Assembly: GCF_003863965.1 (NCBI RefSeq)
Contig: NZ_RRCN01000001.1
Coordinates: 2,178,526-2,242,525, forward strand
DNA from: Paenibacillus oralis
GTDB lineage: Bacteria > Bacillota > Bacilli > Paenibacillales > Paenibacillaceae
Reading direction: 5' to 3'
DNA length: 64,000 bases
Shown: piece after piece, positions 11,375-21,800 of the stretch
How positions within the stretch are numbered: the first letter of the stretch is position 1
Layout: each line of letters starts with the position of its first letter
Translations under genes and position numbers: made by a program
Notes under the pieces: model-generated
Told to the model about the DNA's origin: nothing
Database searches by the model: none
Seen by the model: only the letters and a program-made list of their open reading frames with translations

Positions 11375-11450
11375 GAGAAAGGTGGTGACTTGGTTAAAAG
11401 TTGCATTCGTTGTATTTAATGATGCAGAACATCAAGGGAGGGATAAATTT

Positions 11451-11513
11451 GTGGATTGGAGTAAGGTGACGCTGTACCAAAACGATAAGCTCGTTTGGGG
11501 TCAGGAGCCTTAA
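11451..11513 (+). pseudogene. Relic: C-terminal end of a CBM3 domain
   Basis: The 20 codons before the TAA at 11511-11513 read VDWSKVTLYQNDKLVWGQEP, the conserved last beta strands of a family 3 cellulose-binding module. The intact neighbour ends almost the same way (HTKVTLYQNGVLVWGTEP). The frame runs open upstream to about 11379 but the rest of the module is missing. A secreted CBM3 protein, perhaps a tandem relative of the next gene, was deleted here and only its tail remains. Confidence 0.75.
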
Positions 11514-11578
11514 AGCCTGACGAAGCGGGGCCCGTATGGGTGTCGCTCTTTTCAAATTGAAGGGAGGAAAAAAGCGGG

Positions 11579-14500
11579 ATGAAGGAAAGAAAGAGTAATA
11601 GTGGTATTTTGTCCAAACGTTCCAAATGGCTGCCTGCCGTCATGGCATGCGCGGTTACATTAAGTGTTGCACTGCCGGCTCAAACTACAGTTCACGGTCA
11701 AACGGCAAAAACCGTTTCCATTCAAGTCGATACGTCCAAGGATCGGAATCCTATCAGCCCTTATATATACGGTACGAATCAGGATTTGGCAGGGGATGAA
11801 AATCTGACGGCGAGACGGCTTGGCGGCAATCGGTTGACCGGCTACAACTGGGAAAACAATATGTCCAATGCGGGCAGCGATTGGCAGCACTCCAGCGATA
11901 ACTTTTTATGCACCAATGGCGGTCTGACAGATGCCGAATGCGGCGAGCCTGGAGCGGTGGTGACTTCGTTCCATGATCAATCGCTGCAGCTTGGCGCCTA
12001 TTCTTTAGTCACGCTGCCGATGGCCGGATATGTGGCCAAGGATGGAAACGGAAGTGTGCAGGAAAGCGAAAAGGCTCCTTCCGCTCGTTGGGATCAAGTC
12101 GTAAACGCTAAAAATGCGCCGTTTGAACTGCAGCCTGACCTGAGTGACAATCAGGTTTATACGGATGAGTTCGTTAACTTTTTGGTGGATAAGTATGGCG
12201 ATTCTTCAACAAAGACGGGTGTAAAAGGATATTCGCTGGACAATGAGCCGGCTCTCTGGCCGCATACGCATCCGCGCATTCATGGTGAACCGGTTGGAGC
12301 GAAAGAGTTGGTGGACCGGGCGGTAAGTTTATCCAAAGCCGTCAAAGCGGTTGACCCCGGGGCGGAAATTTTTGGCCCGGTTCTTTACGGTTTTGCGGCC
12401 TATATGGATCTCCAATCCGCACCTGACTGGAACTCCGTAAAAGGCAGCTACAGCTGGTTCGTGGACTATTACCTGGATCAAATGCGCCTTAGTTCGGAAG
12501 CCGAGGGCAAAAGATTGCTGGATGTTTTTGATGTTCACTGGTATCCCGAAGCAATGGGCGGAGGCATCCGAATTACGAATGAGGTCGGCAACGACGAAAC
12601 GAAGAAAGCCAGAATGCAGGCGCCTCGTACTTTATGGGATCCGACCTACAAGGAAGATAGCTGGATCGCTCAATGGAACAGCGCATACTTGCCATTGCTG
12701 CCTCGATTGAAGCAGTCGATAGACAAGTATTACCCGGGAACCAAACTGGCTTTGACCGAGTATAGCTACGGCGGCGAAAATGATATTTCCGGTGGGATCG
12801 CTATGGCCGACGTGCTGGGCATCTTGGGCAAAAACGGCGTTTACATGGCAGACTACTGGAGGTTAAAGGAGGGGGCTAACAATTACGTTAGCGCCGCTTA
12901 CAAGCTTTACCGCAATTATGACGGCAATCGCTCTACTTTCGGCGATATCAGCGTTAAAGCGCAAACATCGGATATTGAAAATAGTTCGGTGCATGCTTCC
13001 GTAACGGATGCAGCCCCAAATGAACTGCATCTCGTAGTCATGAATAAAAGCATGGACAGCGCACTCAACGCCGAATTCAATCTTTCCGGCGGGACGACTT
13101 ACGGTTCCGGTAAAGTTTGGGGCTTCGACCAAACCAGCTCGCAAATTAAAGAAGCAGCGCCGATCACGCAAATTTCCGGCAACCACTTTACCTATACAGT
13201 ACCGCCTTTGACGGCTTATCACATCGTGTTGACTGCCGGCAGTGATCATCCTGAGCCGCCTAAGGAGGCTCCCGGAAGCTTTACGCTGAAAGCTGAAGCG
13301 GGCGACGGGAAAGTCGATTTGTCCTGGGACGTTTCCAGCAGAGCTGTGAGTTACAGCGTACAGCGGGCAACGGCTGCAAACGGTCCGTTTACTACAGTAG
13401 CCTACAACTTGGCCGCAACGTCTTATACGGATACAAGCGTAACGAACGATACTTCTTACTATTACAAAGTCACCGCAAGCAACAGTGCGGGAACGACCGA
13501 CTCCAATGTCGTAAATGCGGTTCCGCAGGTGCCTAAAGACGGCCCGGTTCGCTATGAAGCCGAAGACGGCACGCTGAGTGGGGGAACCACGGTGTCATCC
13601 AGCGGGAGCGGCTTCTCCGGCACCGGTTATGTAACGAATTTCCACAATCCAGGGGATTCGCTGACGATGACGATCCAGGCTCCAGAGGCGGGCTTGTACG
13701 ATCTTACCATCGGCTACCGTTCTCCTTATGACGACAAACGCACGAATTTCTCTTTAAACGGCAAAGCGTCCGGTGAGCTGGTGCTTTGGACATCGGCTGA
13801 TTTTACGGAAACTTCCGGTGGGAAGCTGCTGCTGAATAAAGGGGCGAATACGATCGGTTTTGAAACGGGCTGGGGCTGGTACGATATCGACTACGTCAAG
13901 CTGAAGCCTGCCGCCGACCGTCCGCCGCATGCGGTCACCAAAACGCTCACCAATCCGAACGCGACGGTAGAAGCAAGAGCATTGATGAACTATCTGGTGG
14001 ATCAATACGGCCAGAATATCCTCGCCGGTCAAGAGGATATCGCCGAAATTGATTGGCTGCAAGCCAATGTAGGCAAAAAACCGGCGATTGCGGCGCTTGA
14101 CCTGATCGACTATTCGCCAAGCAGAGTGGAACGTGGTGCTACTTCCACAGAGATTGAAAAAGCGATTGAGTGGGATAAGCAAGGGGGCATTGTTTCCTTT
14201 GCATGGCACTGGAACGCGCCGAAGGATTTGATCGATGAGCCGGGAAAAGAATGGTGGAGAGGCTTCTATACCGATTCGACTACATTCGATGTAGAATATG
14301 CGATGAACCATCCGGAATCCGAAGATTATAAACTGCTTGTTCGCGACATCGATGTGATCGCCGAGCAATTGAAGAAGCTGCAGGATGCGAAAGTGCCTGT
14401 CCTGTTCCGTCCTTTGCACGAAGCGGAAGGCAAGTGGTTCTGGTGGGGCGCTAAAGGTCCTGAACCCGCCAAAGAATTATATATTTTGATGCACGACCGT

Positions 14501-15649
14501 TTGACGAATGTGTGCAAATTGAACAATTTGATCTGGGTCTGGAATTCCGTTTCTCCCGATTGGTATCCGGGGGACGAGTATGTGGATATTTTAAGCTATG
14601 ACTCTTACCCGCAAGCCGGTGACTACAGTCCGCAAATTGCCAAATACGAAGACCTTGTTACCTTGGGCAAGGACAAAAAGCTCGTTGCCATGAGCGAAAA
14701 CGGCGCTATTCCGGATCCTGATCTGGCGAAGCTGTATCAAGCCCATTGGAGCTGGTTCGCTACTTGGTATGGCGATTTCCTGAGAGACGGCAAACATAAT
14801 AGCCTTGAGCATCTGCAAAAAGTGTACAATCATCCGAACGTCGTTACGTTGGACAAGCTCCCGCCCAACTTAAAAACGTACGGCATATCCGACCAGCCGT
14901 CCGTACCGGGCAGCTTTACGCTGAGCGCAGCGGGCGAAACGGCGAAAGTAACGCTGAACTGGACAGCATCGGCGAATGCGGCAGGCTATGATGTGAAGCG
15001 TTCGACGGCTGCAGACGGCACGTTCGCGACAGTAACGAGCGATGTATACGGCACTAGCTACACGGATATAGACGTAACGGCAGGCACGACGTACTACTAC
15101 CAAGTCGTAGCGAAGAACGATGCGGGCCAAACGGTTTCGAACACGGTCAGCGTGGTGCCGAAAGCGGATGATCAGCAGCCGGGGGCGGGACTGGTGCTCC
15201 AGTATCGCACACAGGATACCAGTGTGAATGACAATCACTTTAAGCCGCATTTCCAAATTATAAACAAAGGTACAACCTCCGTACCGATCAGCGAGTTGAC
15301 CCTCCGTTATTACTACACGATCGACGGCGAACGTACACAGGTATTCAACTGCGACTATGCAACACTGGGCTGTTCGAAGCTGAACGGCAAGCTGGTCAAA
15401 ATGGATGAAGCTGTACCCGGCGCCGATTATTATTTGGAAGTCAGCTTCAACCCGGATGCAGGCGTGTTGGCGCCTGGAGGCAGCACGGGTGAAATTCAAA
15501 CCCGTATCAATAAAACAGACTGGTCAAACTATGACGAAAGTGATGATTACTCGTATAAAGGCACGCAATCTTCCTATGCCGATCATACGAAAGTGACGTT
15601 GTATCAGAATGGCGTACTTGTTTGGGGAACCGAACCGACAGCGAATTAA
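11579..15649 (+). CDS. cel44C-man26A: Secreted bifunctional GH44-GH26 endoglucanase/mannanase with CBM3
   Basis: An extracellular plant cell wall enzyme with two catalytic modules. Order in 1356 residues: signal peptide (1-~40), GH44 (~45-~550; acid/base Glu223 in LDNEPALW, nucleophile Glu394 in LTEYSYGG), FN3 (~560-650), a CBM35/CBM6-like jelly roll (~655-780, starting RYEAEDGTLSG), GH26 mannanase (~795-1100; acid/base Glu948 in RPLHEAEGKW, nucleophile Glu1040 in MSENGAIP), FN3 (~1105-1195) and a C-terminal CBM3 (~1205-1356). Length and order match Cel44C-Man26A enzymes described from Paenibacillus polymyxa. GH44 enzymes attack cellulose and xyloglucan, GH26 mannan; CBM3 holds the enzyme on cellulose. 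AGGGAGG lies 11 bases before ATG. sigI follows after 44 bases. Confidence 0.94.
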   Translation: MKERKSNSGILSKRSKWLPAVMACAVTLSVALPAQTTVHGQTAKTVSIQVDTSKDRNPISPYIYGTNQDLAGDENLTARRLGGNRLTGYNWENNMSNAGSDWQHSSDNFLCTNGGLTDAECGEPGAVVTSFHDQSLQLGAYSLVTLPMAGYVAKDGNGSVQESEKAPSARWDQVVNAKNAPFELQPDLSDNQVYTDEFVNFLVDKYGDSSTKTGVKGYSLDNEPALWPHTHPRIHGEPVGAKELVDRAVSLSKAVKAVDPGAEIFGPVLYGFAAYMDLQSAPDWNSVKGSYSWFVDYYLDQMRLSSEAEGKRLLDVFDVHWYPEAMGGGIRITNEVGNDETKKARMQAPRTLWDPTYKEDSWIAQWNSAYLPLLPRLKQSIDKYYPGTKLALTEYSYGGENDISGGIAMADVLGILGKNGVYMADYWRLKEGANNYVSAAYKLYRNYDGNRSTFGDISVKAQTSDIENSSVHASVTDAAPNELHLVVMNKSMDSALNAEFNLSGGTTYGSGKVWGFDQTSSQIKEAAPITQISGNHFTYTVPPLTAYHIVLTAGSDHPEPPKEAPGSFTLKAEAGDGKVDLSWDVSSRAVSYSVQRATAANGPFTTVAYNLAATSYTDTSVTNDTSYYYKVTASNSAGTTDSNVVNAVPQVPKDGPVRYEAEDGTLSGGTTVSSSGSGFSGTGYVTNFHNPGDSLTMTIQAPEAGLYDLTIGYRSPYDDKRTNFSLNGKASGELVLWTSADFTETSGGKLLLNKGANTIGFETGWGWYDIDYVKLKPAADRPPHAVTKTLTNPNATVEARALMNYLVDQYGQNILAGQEDIAEIDWLQANVGKKPAIAALDLIDYSPSRVERGATSTEIEKAIEWDKQGGIVSFAWHWNAPKDLIDEPGKEWWRGFYTDSTTFDVEYAMNHPESEDYKLLVRDIDVIAEQLKKLQDAKVPVLFRPLHEAEGKWFWWGAKGPEPAKELYILMHDRLTNVCKLNNLIWVWNSVSPDWYPGDEYVDILSYDSYPQAGDYSPQIAKYEDLVTLGKDKKLVAMSENGAIPDPDLAKLYQAHWSWFATWYGDFLRDGKHNSLEHLQKVYNHPNVVTLDKLPPNLKTYGISDQPSVPGSFTLSAAGETAKVTLNWTASANAAGYDVKRSTAADGTFATVTSDVYGTSYTDIDVTAGTTYYYQVVAKNDAGQTVSNTVSVVPKADDQQPGAGLVLQYRTQDTSVNDNHFKPHFQIINKGTTSVPISELTLRYYYTIDGERTQVFNCDYATLGCSKLNGKLVKMDEAVPGADYYLEVSFNPDAGVLAPGGSTGEIQTRINKTDWSNYDESDDYSYKGTQSSYADHTKVTLYQNGVLVWGTEPTAN

Positions 15650-15693
15650 TGGTCATAAACCACCACACTACAAAAAAATGAAGTGATTACAAA

Positions 15694-16437
15694 GTGGAAA
15701 GTGATTGCCAGATGAACAACTTATCCGAAGAATGCTTGCCGCAGATTCGCAGCGGCGATGAGCAGGCACGGTCGGCTCTAATTGGTCAATACCGGCCCTT
15801 TATATTGAAGGTTGTCAAACACGTCTGCAAGCGTAGAGTTGGATGGAATGATGATGAAGCAAGCATAGGTTTGATCGCTTTCAATGAAGCTGTTGATCGA
15901 TACCGTACGGGGTATGGGAAAACATTTAATAATTTTGCGTTTCTTATGATCCGCAGACGATTGATCGATGATTTTCGGAAAAAAATAAAAATTTCCCAAA
16001 ACGAAGCCGATTGGAAGGAAATGCTGTACATTGCCGATAATGCGAGCTCGCTGGATGCCTTTGAAAGGCAGGAGCGAGCTGCGGCGCTGGCGGAGGAATT
16101 GGTCAGCTATGACGAAAGGCTTCGGGAATTCGGTATCTGCCTTCGGGAGCTGGAAGAGATCATGCCAAGTCACCAGGATACCCGGCAAATGCTGGTGCGG
16201 ATTGCCCGCCATTTTTGCAACAACCGGGAATGGCTGAACGATCTTTTGCACAAAAAGAAGCTTCCCTTGAAGGCTATGACCAAAGAGATCAACGTTAGCA
16301 AAAAAACGCTGGAACGCAATCGGAAGTATCTGATATCGCTAATCCTGATTTTCGGCTGCGAGGATTTTACGAGAATTCGCGAGAGCATCTCTTTTACAAG
16401 GATGGAAGAGGATACGCGGTATGTAGAGCAGTTGTAA
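15694..16437 (+). CDS. sigI: RNA polymerase sigma-I factor, without an adjacent rsgI
   Basis: A sigma factor of the SigI group (247 residues from GTG 15694; ATG 15712 behind GGAAAGTG is an alternative). Region 2 is visible (YRPFILKVVKHVC ... GLIAFNEAVDRYRTGYGKTFNNFA ... RRRLIDDFR), with the SigI-typical IMPSHQDTR segment and a C-terminal helix-turn-helix (MTKEINVSKKTLERNRKYL). In clostridia SigI/RsgI pairs sense polysaccharide through extracellular CBM3 or GH domains on RsgI and switch on cellulases; in B. subtilis SigI is a heat-stress factor. Here the rsgI anti-sigma gene is absent and a terminator follows, but the gene directly upstream is a CBM3-bearing polysaccharide hydrolase. A link between them is inference. 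Confidence 0.88.
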   Translation: MESDCQMNNLSEECLPQIRSGDEQARSALIGQYRPFILKVVKHVCKRRVGWNDDEASIGLIAFNEAVDRYRTGYGKTFNNFAFLMIRRRLIDDFRKKIKISQNEADWKEMLYIADNASSLDAFERQERAAALAEELVSYDERLREFGICLRELEEIMPSHQDTRQMLVRIARHFCNNREWLNDLLHKKKLPLKAMTKEINVSKKTLERNRKYLISLILIFGCEDFTRIRESISFTRMEEDTRYVEQL

Positions 16438-16464
16438 CGAGCTTAATATCATTTTAAGTTGAAG

Positions 16465-16489
16465 AGCGGCCTTAGCGGGCCGCTTTTTT
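16465..16489 (+). terminator. Intrinsic terminator after sigI
   Basis: AGCGGCC pairs with GGCCGCT around a short loop, followed by a run of T. Confidence 0.85.
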
Positions 16490-16631
16490 GCGTTAAGTAC
16501 TTCGGATTTGGCAATATCCGTATCCTGAACCAGGCCTATATCATCTTCCATTGGACTATGGCACAGGAATTTCTGGGTGTATGGCATACAGTAACCATGA
16601 GATGGTGAACAGAAAGGAAAGGAGGTTTTCC

Positions 16632-17021
16632 ATGAAGATACCGGTCAAGGGAGTTGTGATATCATCCACAGATTCGGACGGAAGCCATTCGCATAAGCTG
16701 TATATTACTTCGTGGGGAGGAAGACCGGTACACTCGCACGAATTTAAGGGGGTTACTTCGTTTGACGTGGGGCATCGTCATGCCTACGCGGGCTTGACGG
16801 CGCCGGCCCCCAGCGGGGTGCAGCATACCCATCGTTACCATACGGTTACGTCATTTGATGACGGGCATTCCCACGTGATTACAGGTGTCACCGGCCCGGC
16901 TATTCCCGTTCCCGGCGGAGGCCATATTCATCACTTTGAAGGGGTGACGACAGTTAACGGCGCAATGCCGCATACGCATTATTACCGCGGAAATACAGGA
17001 AACGAAGTCGCCGGCGATTAA
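16632..17021 (+). CDS. ymaF: YmaF-family His-rich repeat protein
   Basis: A 129-residue protein built from repeated histidine motifs: DGSHSHKLY, GRPVHSHEF, VGHRHAY, VQHTHRYH, DGHSHV, GGHIHHF and MPHTHYY. This matches the YmaF family (B. subtilis YmaF, 137 residues), whose function is unknown; the regular His pairs suggest metal binding (inference). ATG 16632 is chosen for AAAGGAGG just before it. A YheC/D gene follows after 70 bases, probably in the same unit. No signal peptide. Confidence 0.85.
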   Translation: MKIPVKGVVISSTDSDGSHSHKLYITSWGGRPVHSHEFKGVTSFDVGHRHAYAGLTAPAPSGVQHTHRYHTVTSFDDGHSHVITGVTGPAIPVPGGGHIHHFEGVTTVNGAMPHTHYYRGNTGNEVAGD

Positions 17022-17091
17022 AAGGCCTGCTGATCCCGCAGCAATTGATAAGCTGGAGGGGACGGAAAGTTCCCTCCAACAAGAGAAGAGG

Positions 17092-17832
17092 ATGTCAATG
17101 GCCATTGGGAAAATGAGAAAGCAACAGGAGATGTTACAGAACCCTGTCTTGCGTGCGTATTTGCCTGAAACTCACTGGATGACGGATTCAAGCACATTAC
17201 GAATGCTGAAAAACTATTCCACCGTCTTCATAAAACCTGACCAGGGAAGCGGCGGCAGCGGAATCATCCGTGTCAAGAGATTGCGCGGGGGGTATGAGGT
17301 CCGTTGCGGTCCAAGTCAGAAGATTGTCGGAGCTGGCGCTGTCATAAAAGCGATTCATTCCTATCGGAAACCCAGGCACCGGTATTTGGTACAGAGGGGC
17401 CTGCGATTAGCGAAGTATCATAGGATGATCTTCGATATCCGTGTATATCTGCAGAAGCCGAAGAACCATTGGATTATTGCGGGGATGGCCGCCCGTGTTG
17501 CCGCTCCTCACAAGTTTGTGACCAACTATCTTAAAGGGGGGCATGCGGAGCCTTTGCAAAAGGTTCTCTTAAGCATTTTTCACAACAACCAAACCAAAGT
17601 GGACGCCTGTTATCGCAAAATAGAGGGGCTGTCCATGACCATTGCCAGAACGATTAATAAATGGCATTTGATTAATGAATTAGGCGTTGATCTAGCCATA
17701 GACGAGAATGGCCGCATTTGGATCATTGAAGCCAATTCACATCCGGGCCATAGGTTGTTTACTCAACTCCCCGATCGTACCATGATTAGAACTATTATGG
17801 AAAACAAGCGAAGCATCGGGAAAAAACCATAA
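17092..17832 (+). CDS. YheC/YheD-family ATP-grasp protein
   Basis: A 246-residue ATP-grasp protein of the YheC/YheD family, members of which are found in the spore coat of B. subtilis; the reaction is not known. Visible features are the YLPETHWM opening, the ATP-binding FIKPDQGSGGSGI (lysine plus Gly-rich loop), the FDIRVYLQ strand and the metal-binding end WIIEANSHPGH. GAAGAGG lies just before ATG 17092. It follows ymaF. A paralogue is encoded at 47773-48513 at the end of the phosphonate operon; the two share YLPET, KP and IIEAN motifs but differ widely elsewhere. Confidence 0.88.
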   Translation: MSMAIGKMRKQQEMLQNPVLRAYLPETHWMTDSSTLRMLKNYSTVFIKPDQGSGGSGIIRVKRLRGGYEVRCGPSQKIVGAGAVIKAIHSYRKPRHRYLVQRGLRLAKYHRMIFDIRVYLQKPKNHWIIAGMAARVAAPHKFVTNYLKGGHAEPLQKVLLSIFHNNQTKVDACYRKIEGLSMTIARTINKWHLINELGVDLAIDENGRIWIIEANSHPGHRLFTQLPDRTMIRTIMENKRSIGKKP

Positions 17833-17880
17833 AAGAGGATCGCCCGCCCTGTTCTTTAACGGAGCGGGACGTTCCTCTTT
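17832..17880. terminator. Bidirectional terminator between convergent genes
   Basis: AAAGAGGA (17832-17839) pairs with TCCTCTTT (17873-17880), with CCCGC/GCGGG inside. The outer A and T tracts would serve the YheC/D gene on the plus strand and the HD-domain gene on the minus strand. Confidence 0.75.
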
Positions 17881-17908
17881 ACGTGTATCTCGGACTTTCG
17901 GTGATCTC

Positions 17909-18565
17909 CTATTTTTCCCCGTCCCACTCGGCGTAAAACTGCTCCAGATACTCCAGCATAAATTGATGTCTTTGTTCCGCCAGCGCTTTTCCGTACGAGG
18001 TGTTCATCAGATCTTTCAACTTCAACAGTTTTTCGTAAAAGTGATTGATTGCGGTATCCTGCCCATTTCTATATTCGCTTTCCGTCATGGTTTCTCTCGG
18101 CTTCACCTCAGGATCGTGCATCGCTCTCCCCTTCGCCCCGGAATAGGTAAAAACGCGCGCGATGCCAATCGCCCCGATCGCGTCCAACCGGTCGGCGTCT
18201 TGCACCACTTGGCCTTCCAGGGTTTTCATGGGGCTGGAATTTCCGCCCTTAAAAGACATCGTAGAGATGATCTCCATCACGTGCCCGGCATCTTCGGGCT
18301 CCACGTCATGCTCCTCTAACCAAGCGCTTACCTTCCGAAGACCGTACTCCTCGCTGGGGTTCAGTTTGGCATCCGCCAGATCATGGAGAAGCGCGGCGAG
18401 CTGGCAAATATACAGATCGGCGCCCTCCTGCAGGGCGATGGTTCTGGCTAGCCGGGTGACACGCTGAATGTGTCCCCAATCATGGCCGGTGCTTTCCTTT
18501 TCGAGCGCTATTTTTACATCGGTTTCGGCTTGGGAGATGATCTGTTCCTTGATATTTTGCTTCAT
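17909..18565 (-). CDS. ypgQ: HD-domain phosphohydrolase, YpgQ/YedJ type
   Basis: A 218-residue metal-dependent phosphohydrolase of the HD superfamily. The metal ligands are readable: H in TGHDWGHIQRV, then HD in AALLHDLADAK, and the distal Asp in VVQDADRLDAIG. This set and the length match the YpgQ/YedJ group; B. subtilis YpgQ has been reported to act on nucleoside triphosphates, but the substrate here cannot be read. The Shine-Dalgarno AAGGAG lies upstream of the ATG on the minus strand. It stands alone, convergent to the YheC/D gene, and a TATAAT lies about 35 bases upstream of the start. Confidence 0.88.
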   Translation of the reverse strand: MKQNIKEQIISQAETDVKIALEKESTGHDWGHIQRVTRLARTIALQEGADLYICQLAALLHDLADAKLNPSEEYGLRKVSAWLEEHDVEPEDAGHVMEIISTMSFKGGNSSPMKTLEGQVVQDADRLDAIGAIGIARVFTYSGAKGRAMHDPEVKPRETMTESEYRNGQDTAINHFYEKLLKLKDLMNTSYGKALAEQRHQFMLEYLEQFYAEWDGEK

Positions 18566-18876
18566 AAATGTACTCCTTTATTTCTTTCCTAAACTAAGTA
18601 TATATTATATCCCCTGATAGACCCGTTAGAGACTGTACCTTAAAAATTTTCTATGAGGTATTGTACATGGATGGGCTGTTTTTTTGTCGAGATTTTGTCG
18701 AGTTTTGTTTGATAAAGTGATGGATGGTTCTTCCTCCAGGGATTCCAACCGATTCCCAACAAGGCGGAGAAGAGATTTGCCAGGGATGATGGCCTTTCGG
18801 CACATCATGCTTCAAAAATTTATATTTAGAAATTAAACTACATATCTAAATTCAGCGGGAAAGGCGTGATGAAAGG
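18566..18876. other. Intergenic region between divergent genes
   Basis: About 310 bases. On the minus strand a TATAAT near 18603-18608 could be the -10 of the HD-domain gene. No gene, repeat or convincing promoter for the SLH gene was found. Confidence 0.4.
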
Positions 18877-21800
18877 ATGAAGAAAGTCAAGAGAGGGCCT
18901 GGAATCCGGATGATGCGGGGATGGTCGATGGTGCTTTCCTTTTTGCTTGTTGCCAGCATGCTTCCGCTGCCGAGCTTGGTTCAGCCCTCGGTAGCTCATG
19001 CGGAGGCAGGTTCGGAAGCCGAGAGTACCACCGTTACGGGGGCCGTGTATCCGGGCGGCGTCAAAAACGGACTAATTTCGTGGGTTGATATCGAAGATAG
19101 CATGAATTTGGCAGAGGACGGTATAAGCATTACCACCTTAACTGACTTAACCGATTTGAATCCGGATGTTTCCGGCGATAATGTTTGGAATCCCATTGAT
19201 CCAACCAAGCCTAATTCGTTTGTATCCGGCGCGATTAATTTTAATGGGGGAATATTAATTAACTCAACCAGGGGTTACTATACGCGGACTCATTTTAATA
19301 CTACAGATACAACTCGTGAAGTATTTTCAATTCAAGGGCCTTATACAGGAGTAATAGGCGGATTCCCTTGGAATTTTGGGGGCGAGGGCACCGGTTCCCA
19401 AAATATAATAAGCAATACTTCGATAGCATCCAATTTTGGCAATGCGGGCAGCGGAAACGAATTAAAAATTTCCGGCAACCAATTTGTGCTAGGGCAGGCC
19501 GACATCCTCAATGTATTGCGGACAGCGGATACTTTGGGCATTTTTTTAAACGGAACCAAATTGGGGGAAAGAGTACCGGTCGGCAATGTTAATTTTAATA
19601 AAGCTTCGGCAGCAGGCGGCTATTACATTGGCGCAGCGCATAATAATCGGTTTAACGGTCTTGTGACGGAAACGATCATATATAACCGTGTGCTGGAAGC
19701 TTATGAAAAAAATAAAGTCAACAGCTATTTGGCTTTAAAATACGGGATCACTCTAAACAATGATTATGTTGCCAGCGATTGGGACGGAGCAGCAGGGACG
19801 GCATTTTGGGATACGAATTCCAATACGGCTTATAATAACCGCGTAACGGGGATCGGCCGCGACGATTTAGGCGCGCAAAATCAAAAACAATCGAAGTCGC
19901 AAGGAAATGGCGCGAATGTAACGATTTCGCTGGGTGATTCCGTGGCTGCGACGAATATGGCTAACACGGAAACTTTTGAAAAAGACAAATCCTTTTTCGT
20001 GTTTGGAGATAACGGAAAAGAAGTAAGTTTTGAACAAGGCTACAAGCTTACGAATGATGAATCCATAGCTATCAAAACGATAGAACGCGTGTACAAGGTA
20101 CAGAAAACAAATTGGGATGCTGGTGATCGGATTACACTTCAAGTTGATAAGATTGATGTAGAAAAAGGGTATCCATTATATTTGATCGTTAGCAGCAGTG
20201 GAACCTTTGATACTGAAACAACTTACTATCCGGTTAATCAAACCGACGGGACAGTTATATTAACTGATTCGGATATTGGCGACGGAAACTATTTCACCTT
20301 TGGCTCGGCTTATCCGTTGCCCGACAGTGCACAGTTGGCGCTGGCCGAAGTCGATGGCGCCGATCATTCGTTATCCTTAACGTTCGATCGGGAAATTGCT
20401 TTGGGTGATCTGGCGGGTTTTGCAATTACAGTGGGTGATGCACCTCTTGATTTGACGGGTGCGGGTTACCGGGTCGATCCGAATGACAAGAAAAAGTTAA
20501 TTATTGACTTATCGGAGGAAGACCTCTCATCCGGCGAAGCGATCACGGTTTCCTATGACGGAACGGGAACGCTTAGAGATCTGCAAAGCGGAGTTTCGGC
20601 CGATGCGTTTAAGGAGACATTGAATGCCATAAATAAAGTGGCGCTGCAAAATAAAATCGAGGAAGCTGCGGGCATAACGAATGAGGGGTACACCGATACC
20701 TCGTGGCAAGCTTTGCAAGATGCATTGGAAGCTGCCAATATCGCACTGGCTAAAGCCGATGCGACACAGGCCGAAGTTAATACTGCGCTAAACAACTTGC
20801 AAACTGCCATCGCTGGACTGGTGAAGAGCCCGCCGAACGCAGAAGGCGGCAGCTTTATCGAGGGGACAAACACGATTACGATTGATTTTGATCGGGCGGT
20901 GAAGTTTGACCTAAGCGGAGGAGGCAGTTTTGCTGAAGGATTTAAAGTAACGGTCGGGGGAACGGAAGTAACGGTTGTTAATGCGGCGGTTGACAGCACG
21001 GATCCGACAAAAGTGATCCTCACGTTGCCGGATGGAACCGACCTTTCCGCCAAGGAGACCGTTCACGTGTCTTACGAGAAGGCTAAAGGCCATCTTGTTG
21101 GTGACAGTGAAGGCGGGGTGGCCGCCGGTGACTTTGAATTCGATGTGAAAGACCCGTTTGCCGCGGCATTAACGGTTACCGAGCCGATTGGGATTACGAA
21201 TGATCTGCAGCCTGCAGTGACGGGGACCGCACCGAAAGATGCGGAGAGCGTCGTTATTACGCTGACCGATTCGGAAGGCAAGCCTGTTAAGACAAATGAA
21301 GTTTTAACCATTGATCCGGTCACGGGGGCTTGGACGTTTGATGCTTATGAAGCGGATTTGGCTCCGGGCGTTTATACCGTGACAGTAACGGCGACAAAAG
21401 GTGGACAAGTTGCAACAGAAGTGCACACTTTTACCGTCGTTAATAAAACGGCCCTTCAGGCCGAGGTGGATGAAGCCGCCGGTTATAACGAAAAAGACTG
21501 GTCCTCGGAGACTTGGCAAACCTATCAGGATGCCTTAGAAGCCGCCAAAAACGTACTTGCTAAGGACGAAGCGACGCAAAAAGAAGTTGATGATACCTTG
21601 GCAGCACTGGAAGCGGCCCAGGCCGGCTTAAAGAAAGCTGCGCCGATTCCGTCCAACCCCGGATCTTTTGAAGGGGGCGTGGCGTTCATTACGATTCCGT
21701 TCGATCGAGCGCTGGCGCTTGACGGAACGGGAGATGAGGCGGATGGATTTACCGTCACTTATGTGGACGAGTTCGGCAACCCGGGTACGATCGAAGTAAC

